A stretch of 64,000 nt of DNA from Ophioceras dolichostomum (lineage: Eukaryota; Ascomycota; Sordariomycetes; Magnaporthales; Ophioceraceae). Below are positions 1 to 9,749 of the stretch, in pieces (position 1 is the first letter of the stretch; every line of letters starts with the position of its first letter). The position numbers and the translations under genes were made by a program. The stretch is taken from the NCBI GenBank assembly GCA_003049485.1, contig PYST01000021.1, positions 156,026 to 220,025 of the forward strand, written 5' to 3'. The notes under the pieces were generated by a model that saw nothing but the letters and a program-made list of their open reading frames with translations, was not told the origin of the DNA and did not search any database.

Positions 1-800
1 TGGGTATCTAGGGTGGTGATACTCGGAGAAGATCCGAGGCGCCCCCAAATTACACACGTCCGGCTCGGTCGCCGTCGTCCGTGGTGTCTTGTGTGTCGTT
101 CTGAACTATATTGTGTGGCCGGACGACCTGAGCCGTTTCAGGTCATAACATCCTGGCCTCCGTACAGTGGAGTGAAAAACTTTGTTCTCGAGACAAGCGT
201 CACTCAACATAGGTATGTAGGACGAAGGATAAAGAAACACCCTAGAAAACAGAGTTCGGCTGGTCTCACAGTAGACACCGGCAGAGCAAGGAGCTGCCTG
301 GACGGGATCTCCAAACCGCCTGAGGAGAAAGGAGGAGAAAAGGAGGCGAACTTAGCGCGGAGTTTGACCAGTTCAGGCAGGGATTGGAGGTTCGAACGAC
401 AGGCTCCTCAGAACATCCCCCCACGCCTCTAGGGCGAGAGAGAATTTCTCCACTGCAATCGCTGACATCACCAAGCAGCGCAGTGACCCCAGCTCAATGG
501 ACGCCCCACATGGCCAACATCTCCGGGTGCCCGCCCACCCTTGAACGGCGGACCCGAACCATCACTTGTCCACACACTATAGCCCCCTAGTTCTAGGCCC
601 CCAAGACACATGAGTGCTTCTTGCGAACTTTTTAGATTCTTTTGAATGGCCTGACGATCCGCATTCGTTCCCTTGCTCAAGCTCGTCACTCTCACTCACT
701 CTTCCTTTCACCGAGTTGCCCGCGAGACTCGACGTTGCTTGGCTTCCTAGTGTTGGAGTCCTCCGACTTTGCGACAGGCAGCTCTGGTCGTCAGTTTCCA
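1..800. other. Upstream region of the magnesium transporter gene
   Basis: No gene is recognised here. Open frames on both strands (the longest plus-strand one spans 13-432) have no recognisable domain and a basic, Arg/Pro-rich composition typical of chance frames in GC-rich DNA. The stretch probably holds the promoter and 5' leader of the gene starting at 801. I cannot exclude the 3' end of a gene lying off the left edge. Confidence 0.5.
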
Positions 801-3365
801 ATGGATGTCGCGGCGGCCGGGGCTTCGGGCTCGACCGGGCAGGCCGCCCGAAGGAGGAGGAACCATAGAGGAGGGAAGAAGAAGAAGGCGCGGAGGAAGT
901 CGTTCGCCACGACGGCCGACGAGATGGCTCACGATGATTCGTCGAGGGACAGCTTTTATGCACAACCCGGCCACGACCTGAGCAACGACAGTCTCGACAG
1001 CGAAGCCCTGCTCGACCACCGAGATCACAAGCCCGTACGGATAAGGCGGCCGTCGCTCGGCCCTAGCTCCAGCCTCCTTGGCCAGCAGCAGCAGCAGCAG
1101 CAGCCCAGCCTCCCATCCAGCAGACTACGGACAGTCCATGGCGGCGAAAGCGCCGAGGACGACGACGAAGAGTCGATGAACGAAGGTGCTCCGCTCCTGT
1201 CCCACTCGGTTCGCCTGGGCCTGGCGGGATCCGAGCCGGCCCTGCGGTCCTTGCCGGCCTATGGCTCCCGGGATAAGACAACGGTGGGCCTGAAGAGCGC
1301 GCCGCGCAGCCGCAACAGCTCTAGCATCTCGGCCGATCGCAAGAAATTCCTCAACCCGTTCACCTCGTCGAGCGACAGCTACAATGTGAACTTCCCGCCC
1401 TCGGTGCCCAACAGCCCTCTTATCCGACCATCTGACGGAATTGCGATAAACCTGGGTGATGACCTCTTGCGCGAAGAGATCGGTAGGAACGATGCTCTCC
1501 TGGGCCGGGCGGCGACTGTGGCAGACATGGAAGAACATGAGCGCAATGGCCAGGCCTCGCCCCTCATGCCGTCTCCGCTGGAGAGGCGACACACAGTGTG
1601 CCTTCCGGCCGAGGAGGACGTTTGCTTCCCGCAGGAGGGCATGTCTGAGATGGCAGATGACGATCTACACGCTGCGGACGGCACGGTCAGCTCCCGCGTC
1701 CGAACTAGGCGACGACGGGGCAAATGGCCGGATCTTTCGGTACTCGAGGAGTGGAGCCACCTTGAAAAGGAGGGCCGCACCGATGAGCGTCGCGTGAAGA
1801 AGGTTACGGAGCCTCAGCTGATCAACGGCCGGTTGCGGCCCCTAAACAAGACGTGGTTCCGTGCCGAGGAGGATGCCCCTTACCGCTTCACTTACTTCAA
1901 TGAGGACTTCCAAAGCACCATCCACAGTCAGACTATTTCCGAGCTCGTTCAGCCTGGGGCAAGCTTTCGGGAGCTGTTTGTGCCAGAACCCACTGTCCTA
2001 GAGGATTCCTCCTCAGACGAAGACGAGGACATAGCTGGGATCACGACCACTATGCCGACCCCGGCAGTCCGGCAAGTCACTACCCCGCAGGTCTGGGGTA
2101 ATAGTACCACCGAAATGAGGCTTCCCAGCCGACAAGCTTCAGCGGCCACGGCTGTCCTCAGCCAGCCTTCGTTGATGGACCCAAGGACTGCCGCGCCGGC
2201 ACGCACGCTCTCGCCGACGACCTACAGAGACGGCTCAGCGAGCGCGGCCAGCGTGGAGCATTTGCCATCCGGCCACGTCACTCCCGTGGGCCCCAAGTCC
2301 CCAGTGCGGGCTCCAGTCACACAGAGCGACAGCAACGAAAACAGGAAGACCCCGACGCCACCCGAGGGCAAGCCTGTCAAGTTCGGCGAGCGGCCGGTGT
2401 GGTGGCTCGACGTACTGAGTCCTACGGAGGCCGAGATGCGGGCCATCTCCAAGACGTTCGGCATCCACCCGCTAACGGCCGAGGACATCATCATGCAGGA
2501 GGCGCGAGAGAAGGTGGAGCTCTTCCGGCACTACTACTTCGTCAACTACCGCACGTTCGACCAGGACCAGGACAGCGAGAACTTCCTGGAGCCCGTCAAC
2601 ATCTACATGGTGGTGTTCCGCGAGGGCGTGCTAACCTTCCACTTCTCCATCACCCCTCACCCGGCCAACGTGCGCCGCCGCGTCCGCCAGCTGCGCGACT
2701 ACATGATGCTCTCCGCCGACTGGATCTCGTACGCCATCATCGACGACATCACGGACGTATTCGTCCCCCTGATCCAGAAGATCGAAGCAGAAGTTGACGA
2801 GATCGACGACGCCGTGCTGGAGCTGCACTCGGCGCCCACGGCCGAGGAGGACAAGAAGCACGAGAGCAACGCGAACCGCGACAGCGCCATGCTGCGGCGC
2901 GTGGGGGGCTGCCGCAAGAAAGTCATGGGCCTCTACCGCCTCCTGGGCAACAAGGCCGACGTCATCAAGGGGTTCGCGAAGCGGTGCAACGAGCACTGGG
3001 AGGTGGCACCCCGCTCCGACATCGGCCTGTACCTGGGCGACATCCAGGACCACATCGTCACCATGACGTCGAACCTGGGCCACTACGAGAAGCTGCTGGC
3101 GCGGTCGCACGCGAACTACCTGGCCCAGATCAACCTGCGCATGAACGTGCGCCAGGAGGAGACTGCGGACATCCTGGGCAAGCTGACCATCCTGAGCACC
3201 ATCGTGCTGCCCATGAACCTCGTCACGGGGCTCTGGGGCATGAACGTGTGGGTCCCCGGCCAGGAGATGGAGGGGGACCTGCGCTGGTTTTTCTGCATCA
3301 CCGCCACGCTGCTCACTGGCGGCCTGTTATGTTTCTGGGTTGTAAAGAGGTTGTACGGCATGTAA
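801..3365 (+). CDS. MNR2: CorA-family Mg2+ transporter, MNR2/ALR type
   Basis: Intronless, 854 residues from the ATG at 801. The frame is open back to 642, but the first 53 codons there look like leader. The product is a CorA/Alr-type divalent cation channel. In yeast, Mnr2 releases Mg2+ from the vacuole and Alr1/2 act at the plasma membrane. The N-terminal ~530 residues are low-complexity (basic RRRRNHRGGKKKKARRK near the start, seven Gln at 95-101). The CorA domain starts near RPVWWLDVLSP (about residue 531). The signature GMN sits at 813-815 inside GLWGMNVWVPG, between the two C-terminal membrane helices, and the protein ends a few residues after the second helix (KRLYGM). The long N-terminal tail and two acidic dileucine-like motifs favour the vacuolar Mnr2 type. 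Choosing MNR2 over ALR is an inference. Confidence 0.9.
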   Translation: MDVAAAGASGSTGQAARRRRNHRGGKKKKARRKSFATTADEMAHDDSSRDSFYAQPGHDLSNDSLDSEALLDHRDHKPVRIRRPSLGPSSSLLGQQQQQQQPSLPSSRLRTVHGGESAEDDDEESMNEGAPLLSHSVRLGLAGSEPALRSLPAYGSRDKTTVGLKSAPRSRNSSSISADRKKFLNPFTSSSDSYNVNFPPSVPNSPLIRPSDGIAINLGDDLLREEIGRNDALLGRAATVADMEEHERNGQASPLMPSPLERRHTVCLPAEEDVCFPQEGMSEMADDDLHAADGTVSSRVRTRRRRGKWPDLSVLEEWSHLEKEGRTDERRVKKVTEPQLINGRLRPLNKTWFRAEEDAPYRFTYFNEDFQSTIHSQTISELVQPGASFRELFVPEPTVLEDSSSDEDEDIAGITTTMPTPAVRQVTTPQVWGNSTTEMRLPSRQASAATAVLSQPSLMDPRTAAPARTLSPTTYRDGSASAASVEHLPSGHVTPVGPKSPVRAPVTQSDSNENRKTPTPPEGKPVKFGERPVWWLDVLSPTEAEMRAISKTFGIHPLTAEDIIMQEAREKVELFRHYYFVNYRTFDQDQDSENFLEPVNIYMVVFREGVLTFHFSITPHPANVRRRVRQLRDYMMLSADWISYAIIDDITDVFVPLIQKIEAEVDEIDDAVLELHSAPTAEEDKKHESNANRDSAMLRRVGGCRKKVMGLYRLLGNKADVIKGFAKRCNEHWEVAPRSDIGLYLGDIQDHIVTMTSNLGHYEKLLARSHANYLAQINLRMNVRQEETADILGKLTILSTIVLPMNLVTGLWGMNVWVPGQEMEGDLRWFFCITATLLTGGLLCFWVVKRLYGM
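1083..1103 (+). repeat. CAG trinucleotide run coding for polyglutamine
   Basis: Seven consecutive CAG codons inside the magnesium transporter, giving Gln95-101 in the disordered N-terminal tail. A likely length-variable site between strains. Confidence 0.9.
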
Positions 3366-4300
3366 AAGCAAAGCAAGAGAACGAAAGCAAAATTGTGCCC
3401 ATACACCATATATGGAGGCGTCAAGGAAAGGAGTAAAAGCCGGGGGAGAACGAAAAGTCATTGTAATTCAGCAGGGCAGAAGTCGGCAGAAAGGAGCGGT
3501 GTAACATAACGTTTTGGAATAGGACCTTTTGGATATTGTCCGTAGCTGGCCAAAGGATACATACACACCATGATAGGAGTCCCTTTGAGGCCGGACACGC
3601 AATACACGGCGGGAGACTGAACCTCTTCCTCCTCAACCTTTTCCCCATCTGTATCATCACTCTCCCTGTGACAGATACATGTTGGTGGCTCACGCTTTGG
3701 GTGCTATTAGGCAAATTTCGAGACCAGTTCAGTTGGCAGTTCTCACAGGATATACAAGCCAGGCGTTGGATGGATTCATATATTCACGACATTTCCATGA
3801 CTGGACTTCATGGGAAGCCATGAGAGGTTGTTTGTGTGACGCCTTAGCGGCAGGCATTGTGTCGAGATTACCTAGGTATCTCATCCATCCTCCAACCATC
3901 GAAGACCAGGGCAGATGTACAAGCCCTTAGCCTACGTCCAGAAACCCTCTCCATATCTGGTCGACTACCTTCACCTTTTCCACCCCGTAACGCCAGAAAA
4001 CCATAAAGACACGTAGAGAGTAGGCGAAAGAGAAAACAAAACCCGAAAAAACCGTCGCCACATGCCCATCATTCCAACAGAACCAACGATCTTAGGTAGG
4101 GGAATGCCGATTCTAGAAAGCGGACGAGGAAAAGAAAAGAGAAGATGAATCCAGCACCGGCCTCCCCAACGCCATATAGTGCCTAGCCAGCCCAGCCAAA
4201 CACGCTCCTCTCGGGACCTCGCATAGCAAAAATAGCATTCCCATGCCACGAGGCCAATGCTCAATCCATCCCATCCACCAATCCATACCTGCCTACCTAG
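3366..4300. other. Convergent 3' intergenic region
   Basis: Lies between the ends of the magnesium transporter (+) and the CstF-64-like gene (-). It should contain both 3' UTRs. No convincing coding frame is seen. A palindrome TACCTAGGTA is present near 3871-3880. Confidence 0.6.
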
Positions 4301-5480
4301 CTACCGGGCCGGCTGACCCAAGAGATGGGCGCGCAGCTGCAGCACCTGTGTGCGCTCCACCTCCGGCAGCTGGTCGATGACCTCCTGCGATAGCGAAAGC
4401 AGTCGCTGCACAAGCTCCGTGTCGCCCATCTGGCTAGCCGCCGCGGGCGCGCCAAGGTCGGGCTGTGGAGCAACAGAGGGTGGTGGTGGCGCCGCGGCCG
4501 CGTAGGGCGCGGCGACGACGGGCGGGGTGTTGTTGTTGCTAGTTGCCGCCGCGGCGGAGTTGTAGGCGCCGTACGCGGCGGGCGGGGCGGCGGGGGCCAC
4601 GGCGGTGGCGGGGGGCTCCATGACGGTCTGGATGGCCTCGGCGGAGACGAGGTCCATGAGCAGGAGGGCCTGGAAGATGGCGTACGAGAGCTGCGGGGCT
4701 TGGGAGAGCAGCTCCGTCGCGCGGGCGTGGTCGGTGGTCGCGACGGATTTCATGTGGGTGAGGATGTCGAGGAGCTGGGAGGGAGGGAGAGTGCGCAGGG
4801 TGCGCGAGATGGCATCTGTGGCGGACACGCCGGCGGGGAGGTCTTTTCCGGGGGGGAGGGGCGGGAGCTGAGGCGGTTGTTGCTGTTGTTGTTGGGAGGA
4901 GGAGGATCCGTTGCCGCCGCCGTTGTGCCCGTCGTACTGGGGGCGGTCATCGTCGTTGTTGCCGCCGACGGTGCCGGGCTCGTTGGAGAAGTCTACGCGG
5001 AGCTTGCGGCCGTGGATCTCCATGTCGTGCAGGTTGCGGACGGCTGATTCGGCGGAGTCTGTTTGTTGTTGTCGCTGTTGTTAGCTTCGACTTCAATCGA
5101 TCGATCTATATTTGGAAGGGCATCGCAGAGCAGCATCTTGAGCCAGGCGGTTAAAGATCGCGGGATAGAATACATACCGGTGTCAGGATACTCGCAGAAA
5201 CCGAAGCCCTTTGGCTTGCCAGTTTCTCGGTCGTAGACAAGGCGGAAGTTGAGGACGGTCCCGCACCTGGCGAAAATGTCTGAGATCTGCTCCTCGGAGA
5301 GGCCTTCAATATTAAAAGTGTGATTAGCGTGCATTCATTCACCAGGAACGCCATGTGCAGTCTCTTTCTCGACAGGGAAGCAAGGTATGACGGGATGTTT
5401 CGGCCGGGAGACATTATTTGACACCTACCATATGGAATGTTGCCCACGAAGACAACCCGTGATGGAGGTCGGTTTGACAT
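4301..5480 (-). CDS. Cleavage stimulation factor subunit 2 (CstF-64/Rna15-like)
   Basis: Three exons on the minus strand: 5480-5429, 5303-5178 and 5058-4301, giving 311 residues with phase kept at both joins (donors GTAGGT and GTATGT). The product binds G/U-rich RNA downstream of poly(A) sites in the nuclear pre-mRNA 3'-end processing complex. Residues 1-18 plus exon 2 give the RRM: RNP2 VFVGNIPYG, then FRLVYDRETGKPKGFGFCEY containing RNP1. Next comes the hinge region (SRTLRTLPPSQLLDILTHMK and following), an Ala/Pro-rich linker, and the conserved C-terminal helical domain (LSQEVIDQLPEVERTQVLQL), ending AHLLGQPAR. A short polyglutamine run lies between the RRM and the hinge. The gene is divergent from prohibitin-2, sharing about 740 bp of upstream DNA. 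Confidence 0.92.
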
Positions 5481-6216
5481 ATTGGCAGCCTTTCAGGTGG
5501 GAAGGAGCGACTCTGACAGGTGCTCGTCGATATGGAGAGGGAGTTGAGGCAATGCGATGCGACTCTCAGGTTCCGCAATCAACCACAGACAGGCAGTGGA
5601 CAGGTAGGAGAAGAGTCTCTCAGAAAACGACCAACAATGAGCGAGTGGAACGGAACTGGGAACTGGGACGTCACAGATCAAGCGGGCTCGGGAGTCGAAG
5701 ATAGGTATGGAACGAAATGAAGCTCGTCTCGAGCCTCCCTGGCGCAATCACGATCGTAAATAGGTATTTTGCAGTTTCTTTCGTGATCTACCAATGCCAA
5801 AGAAACGATCCAGCCCGGATGGATGTGAGAAGTCAGCTTAGTTGAGTTGTAAAGGTTTGTGACTCGACAGTACCAGAGTTGCTGTCAATGATGAATCAAA
5901 GGGAAAGCTTTGTCCTGGATAAAGCTTGAGTCTCTTGGTTTGATGCACAGTGGGGCAACGCGTCCAGCCGCAGGAACGCGCCGCACTGTGCAGCTCTCAG
6001 CCTTTTGGAGCCGCACGTGATCGAAGCCATGACCCCGAATTTCACTCGGAGCTAAGACCCGGACCAGCCGGCTCCACATAACTGGAGATGGAAGGGAGCT
6101 TTCTCGTCATGCAAAAGCTCTTCCGAGGTGTACTGTTCGAAGTTGCGAGCGACAGCAAACCGACAACAACGCGCGAGTGAGTGGTGGACACACCACTCCA
6201 ACAAACAACATCCACC
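5481..6216. promoter_or_regulatory. Shared divergent upstream region of CstF-64-like gene and prohibitin-2
   Basis: 736 bp between two divergent start codons, so both promoters must lie here. A CACGTG E-box is at 6014-6019. No credible gene is seen. Confidence 0.55.
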
Positions 6217-7394
6217 ATGTCGAACCGCAATCCTCTACAAGAATACATGATGCGACTGCAATCGCAGGGCGGCCGCATGCCTGGAGGGGGACCAAGAGCC
6301 ACCGGGGGACTGCTTGCCGCCGGCGCGCTGCTCGGCGGCATATACCTCTTCAACAATGCCCTCTTCAACGTCGACGGTGGTCACCGAGCTATCAAGTACA
6401 GGAGGGTTAGCGGTGTGAGCAAGGAGATTTACGGCGAAGGTTCGTGCAGCCCATAATCGCTGCATGTCCTGTCCCTTAAGGCTCTGCGATCGAGCCGAGA
6501 AGGCAGAGACTTGCGAAAACAACATGGAAGGTCGAAGACTCCGGGTTTGTGCGCAGCCTCCTAACGTGACACAGGAACCCATTTCGCCATTCCATGGCTC
6601 GAGACGCCAGTCGTCTACGATGTCCGAGCGAAGCCGCGTACTGTGTCCTCCCTGACGGGCACCAAGGACCTGCAGATGGTCAACATCAACTGCCGTGTCC
6701 TGTCGCGGCCAGACGTTAAGGCGCTGCCGCAGATCTACAGGACGCTGGGAGCCGACTACGACGAGCGCGTGCTGCCCTCGATCGTGAACGAGGTGCTGAA
6801 GAGCGTCGTGGCCCAGTTCAACGCCAGCCAGCTGATCACGCAGCGTGAGATGGTTGCCAGGCTGGTGCGCGAGAACCTGTCCAGGAGAGCTGCGCGTTTC
6901 AACATCCTGTTGGATGATGTTTCTCTTACTGTGCGTTTCTTTGCCCCTGTGATTCCATCACACATCACCTCTCTCCTCGAGAGTCCCATTTCCCGAGGCA
7001 ACTGACACATGTCGACTAATTTTGGGCTTGACTGGCGCTATACTAACCACCCGTCTCCTCACTGCAGCATCTTGCCTTCTCTCCGGAGTTCACGGCCGCA
7101 GTTGAGGCCAAGCAGGTCGCGCAACAGGACGCTCAGCGGGCCGCCTTCGTGGTCGACAAGGCCAGGCAGGAGAAGCAGGCCATGGTTGTCAAGGCTCAGG
7201 GTGAGGCGCGCTCGGCGGAGTTGATCGGTGAGGCCGTCAAGAAGAACAAGGCCTACGTTGAGCTGAAGAAGCTGGAGAACGCGAGGGCCATCGCGGGCAT
7301 CCTTCAGGAGAACGGCGGCCGCAACAGGTTGCTGCTTGATGCGGAGGGCCTGGGCCTGAACGTTTTTGAGAAGGAGGAGTCGAAAAAGCAATAA
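6217..7394 (+). CDS. PHB2: Prohibitin-2, mitochondrial inner-membrane scaffold
   Basis: Three exons: 6217-6439, 6575-6930 and 7068-7394, 301 residues. Introns end with good branch points (CTAAC at 6561-6565, TACTAAC at 7041-7047). The start has a strong context (CCACCATG). Prohibitin-2 assembles with prohibitin-1 into ring complexes in the mitochondrial inner membrane that regulate m-AAA protease and cristae. Visible features: Gly-rich N terminus, one membrane segment (ATGGLLAAGALLGGIYLF), the family signature VDGGHRAIKY, the PHB/SPFH domain across exon 2 (EGTHFAIPWLETPVVYDVRA, DLQMVNINCRVLSRPD) and a C-terminal coiled coil (VDKARQEKQAMVVKAQGEAR). The long Gly-containing N terminus separates it from prohibitin-1. 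Confidence 0.97.
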
Positions 7395-7960
7395 TCTGGC
7401 ATAATTTTTCTTTTAATTCTGCCTTCTCGTTCTGGCGAACCCGAGTGAGGTGACAGCTCGAGGGGGGGAGCTGAGTTGGAAGGGATGAGACGAAATCTCC
7501 ACACTGTATTACATAGGACCGCTACCTTAGTTACCGACCACCGCTGAAAAGCCAGTGGAACAGAGGCTGTACATTACGAACAAAAGAAGAAGAGAAAAAA
7601 AAGTCCATTCATGACAGGTAGTTGACCTTTGCATGGCATAGATGGACTAGGTACTGAGTTAACACGAGTGAATCCCTGAGACATGCCGTGCTGCCTCTCG
7701 AGCTGTAGGCAGAAGGACTCAACCAGTGGTGGTGGCAAGAGCTACGCTGAGCTCTGGTTCGGCGCCCCACCATGCGCCATCAGGCTGAACCCCTCTTATC
7801 CTCTGAGAAACTCGACGACACGGAACCAAGTTTAACCTGAACAACTTTCTGCTCACGGACACAGCTCTCTTCGCTCTCCTCGCAATTACCAGGTCGCCCA
7901 GCCCAGAAACACATACGCTGTCCTCCCTCTTCTACTTCGCCAAACGCGCCGCCCGCCACC
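7395..7960. other. Intergenic region between prohibitin-2 and NEDD8 genes
   Basis: Contains the 3' UTR of prohibitin-2 and the promoter of the next gene in the same orientation. No coding frame can be supported. Confidence 0.55.
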
Positions 7961-8665
7961 ATGTTAATCAAGTGAGTTGATCTGTCTCCTCTCCTCCCCA
8001 CACTGGCTCTCGTGTGTGGTTCTCGAGAAGCAAGCTAACCTCCAGCGCGATGCGCGCAAACGTGCGACAGGGTCAGGACACTCACGGGCAAGGAGATCGA
8101 GCTCGACATCGAGCCTGAGTATAAGGTGCGTCCGTCGCGAGGATCTTCTACTGCATGCCTCCGGCCACATGCCCCCGCGTCTTCGGCCGGCAAAACCATC
8201 TGCGCAGATCGAGGCAGACCGCGCGCCAGACACGCGCCTTCCGGAACGCCCCCCTCGAGCCCACCGGAGCTCTTGTCGCCCGGCACCCAGAATTGGGGGG
8301 ACTCACGAAGCTAATGTAAAATACAAACAAACATAACAGGTCGCGCAGATCAAAGAGAAGGTCGAGGAGAAGGAGGGCATCCCGCCCGTGCAACAACGAC
8401 TTATCTATGGTGGCAAACAGATGTAAGTACATCTCCCAGTTGCCTCCAGTACCCGTACACCATCCTACACCATCCTACGTCTACGCCCCAGCCAAGTCCT
8501 GGCCAAGCATCTCTCGAAGGCTCGGAGTAAGATAGGATGTTTGCTAATTACTAAACCGTCATCATCGCAACCGAACACAGGGTCGACGATAAGACTGCTG
8601 CAGAATACCAACTAGAGGGCGGCGCGACATTGCACCTAGTGCTGGCCCTACGCGGAGGATGCTGA
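7961..8665 (+). CDS. RUB1: NEDD8/Rub1 ubiquitin-like modifier
   Basis: Four small exons: 7961-7971, 8071-8125, 8340-8422 and 8581-8665, 77 residues. All joins keep phase, with donors GTGAGT, GTGCGT and GTAAGT. The protein starts MLIKVRTLTGKEIELDIEP and ends LHLVLALRGGC, so the mature form ends in Gly-Gly after removal of a single Cys. Ala72 (LALRGG, where ubiquitin has LRLRGG) is the residue that marks NEDD8 and excludes ubiquitin. NEDD8 is conjugated to cullins through the Nae1/Uba3 E1 and Ubc12, which activates cullin-RING ligases. The first coding exon is only 11 nt, so automated annotation could easily miss it. The start codon has a GCCACCATG context. Confidence 0.97.
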
Positions 8666-9749
8666 AAGAGAGGTAGCCGAGTCCGAATACCGAACATCTT
8701 TTTGATTCTTGTTTCTTCTAGTATCCCTTCTCTTCTGCGTATTCCAGGATGGCCTGTCCCACGATTCCCGATACTCGTCGGTAGCAACCTCAGGGTTTCT
8801 CTATCTAGGCTAGGTATCTAGTCTTGCCCACAGGTCGAGCGAGCGAAGGAAAGAGACACTTTCGTACTCCCTTTTGCTGTTCTTGATTCGATGCCAGAAG
8901 TCGGAATTACGCAGACTGTGAGTGGTAGCACAGTGCAGCGCTTGCTTGTTGGCTTCCATGGTATTACAACTTCGGCGTTTATCGGAGAGTCAGTTTGTAA
9001 GCCTGGCAACATCAGTCCAGCGAAGGGTCATGATGGGATAATTCAGATCGTTACCTTATCTTCGTAGCTCTTTTTCACACGAGGACTTCGTGTTGGGCAT
9101 GATAAATGCGAACATAGACACCAGGTATAAGTCTGTTTGAATATGCGGCAATGTGCAACGCAACACTTGCCTGATATATGCAATGCCAAAGTACAGTAGC
9201 AGGTGTAGGCAGTATGGTCTCGCTCTTCACCAAAATACCCGATCAGACCGGAGCTTGAATAGTCCACAGTCCACTGATTTTAGGACGCCTCCTGCATGCC
9301 AATACAACAATGCTGCTCTCTCCCTAGTCTAGCATACCGCTCTTTGGTTCCCAATGTGCCCATCGCATTCCAAATCCATGATGCCATATCCCGGCTATTT
9401 TATCATTCTATACCCATGAAGGTCCAAAAGAGCTCGTCCGACAGGAAGTAAACATGTAGTAGATAGATATGGGGTATCTCAACTGCAGCCAGAAAACGTC
9501 ATATATCCCTAAAGCCCTAGACCGGCTTATAAAACTCCACGCGAAGAAATGTATACACGCATATGCCACAGAATTTAACCAGCGCGATAAGTAGCAGGTA
9601 AGTGTTAGTTAGGTACAGGTAGGTACCTAGTGAGTTCTCAAAGCAAAAAACAATGAAACCCTAAACCAAAATCAAGAATAGTCAACAGGAAAAGAAATAG
9701 GAGTAAGCTAGGTAGATCTCGGTAGGTAGGTAGGGAGGTAGCTAATCCA
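8666..9749. other. Convergent intergenic region
   Basis: Lies between the NEDD8 stop and the Elongin A stop. No coding frame is supportable. It is rich in GGTA/TACC words, including TAGGTACCTAG near 9620-9630 and a TAGG cluster at 9708-9741, just downstream of the Elongin A stop codon. Confidence 0.55.

Noticed and set aside
384..402. tRNA-like T-loop word (GGTTCGAAC)
   Set aside because: The flanking five bases on each side do not pair as a T stem and no acceptor or anticodon arms are seen.
642..800. Upstream extension of the Mg2+ transporter frame
   Set aside because: The extra 53 codons are Ser/Leu-rich with no family similarity. The ATG at 801 starts a basic, Gly-rich tail more in keeping with the family.
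8126..8339. Possible snoRNA inside NEDD8 intron 2
   Set aside because: No paired C/D or H/ACA boxes with a closing stem could be recognised by eye.
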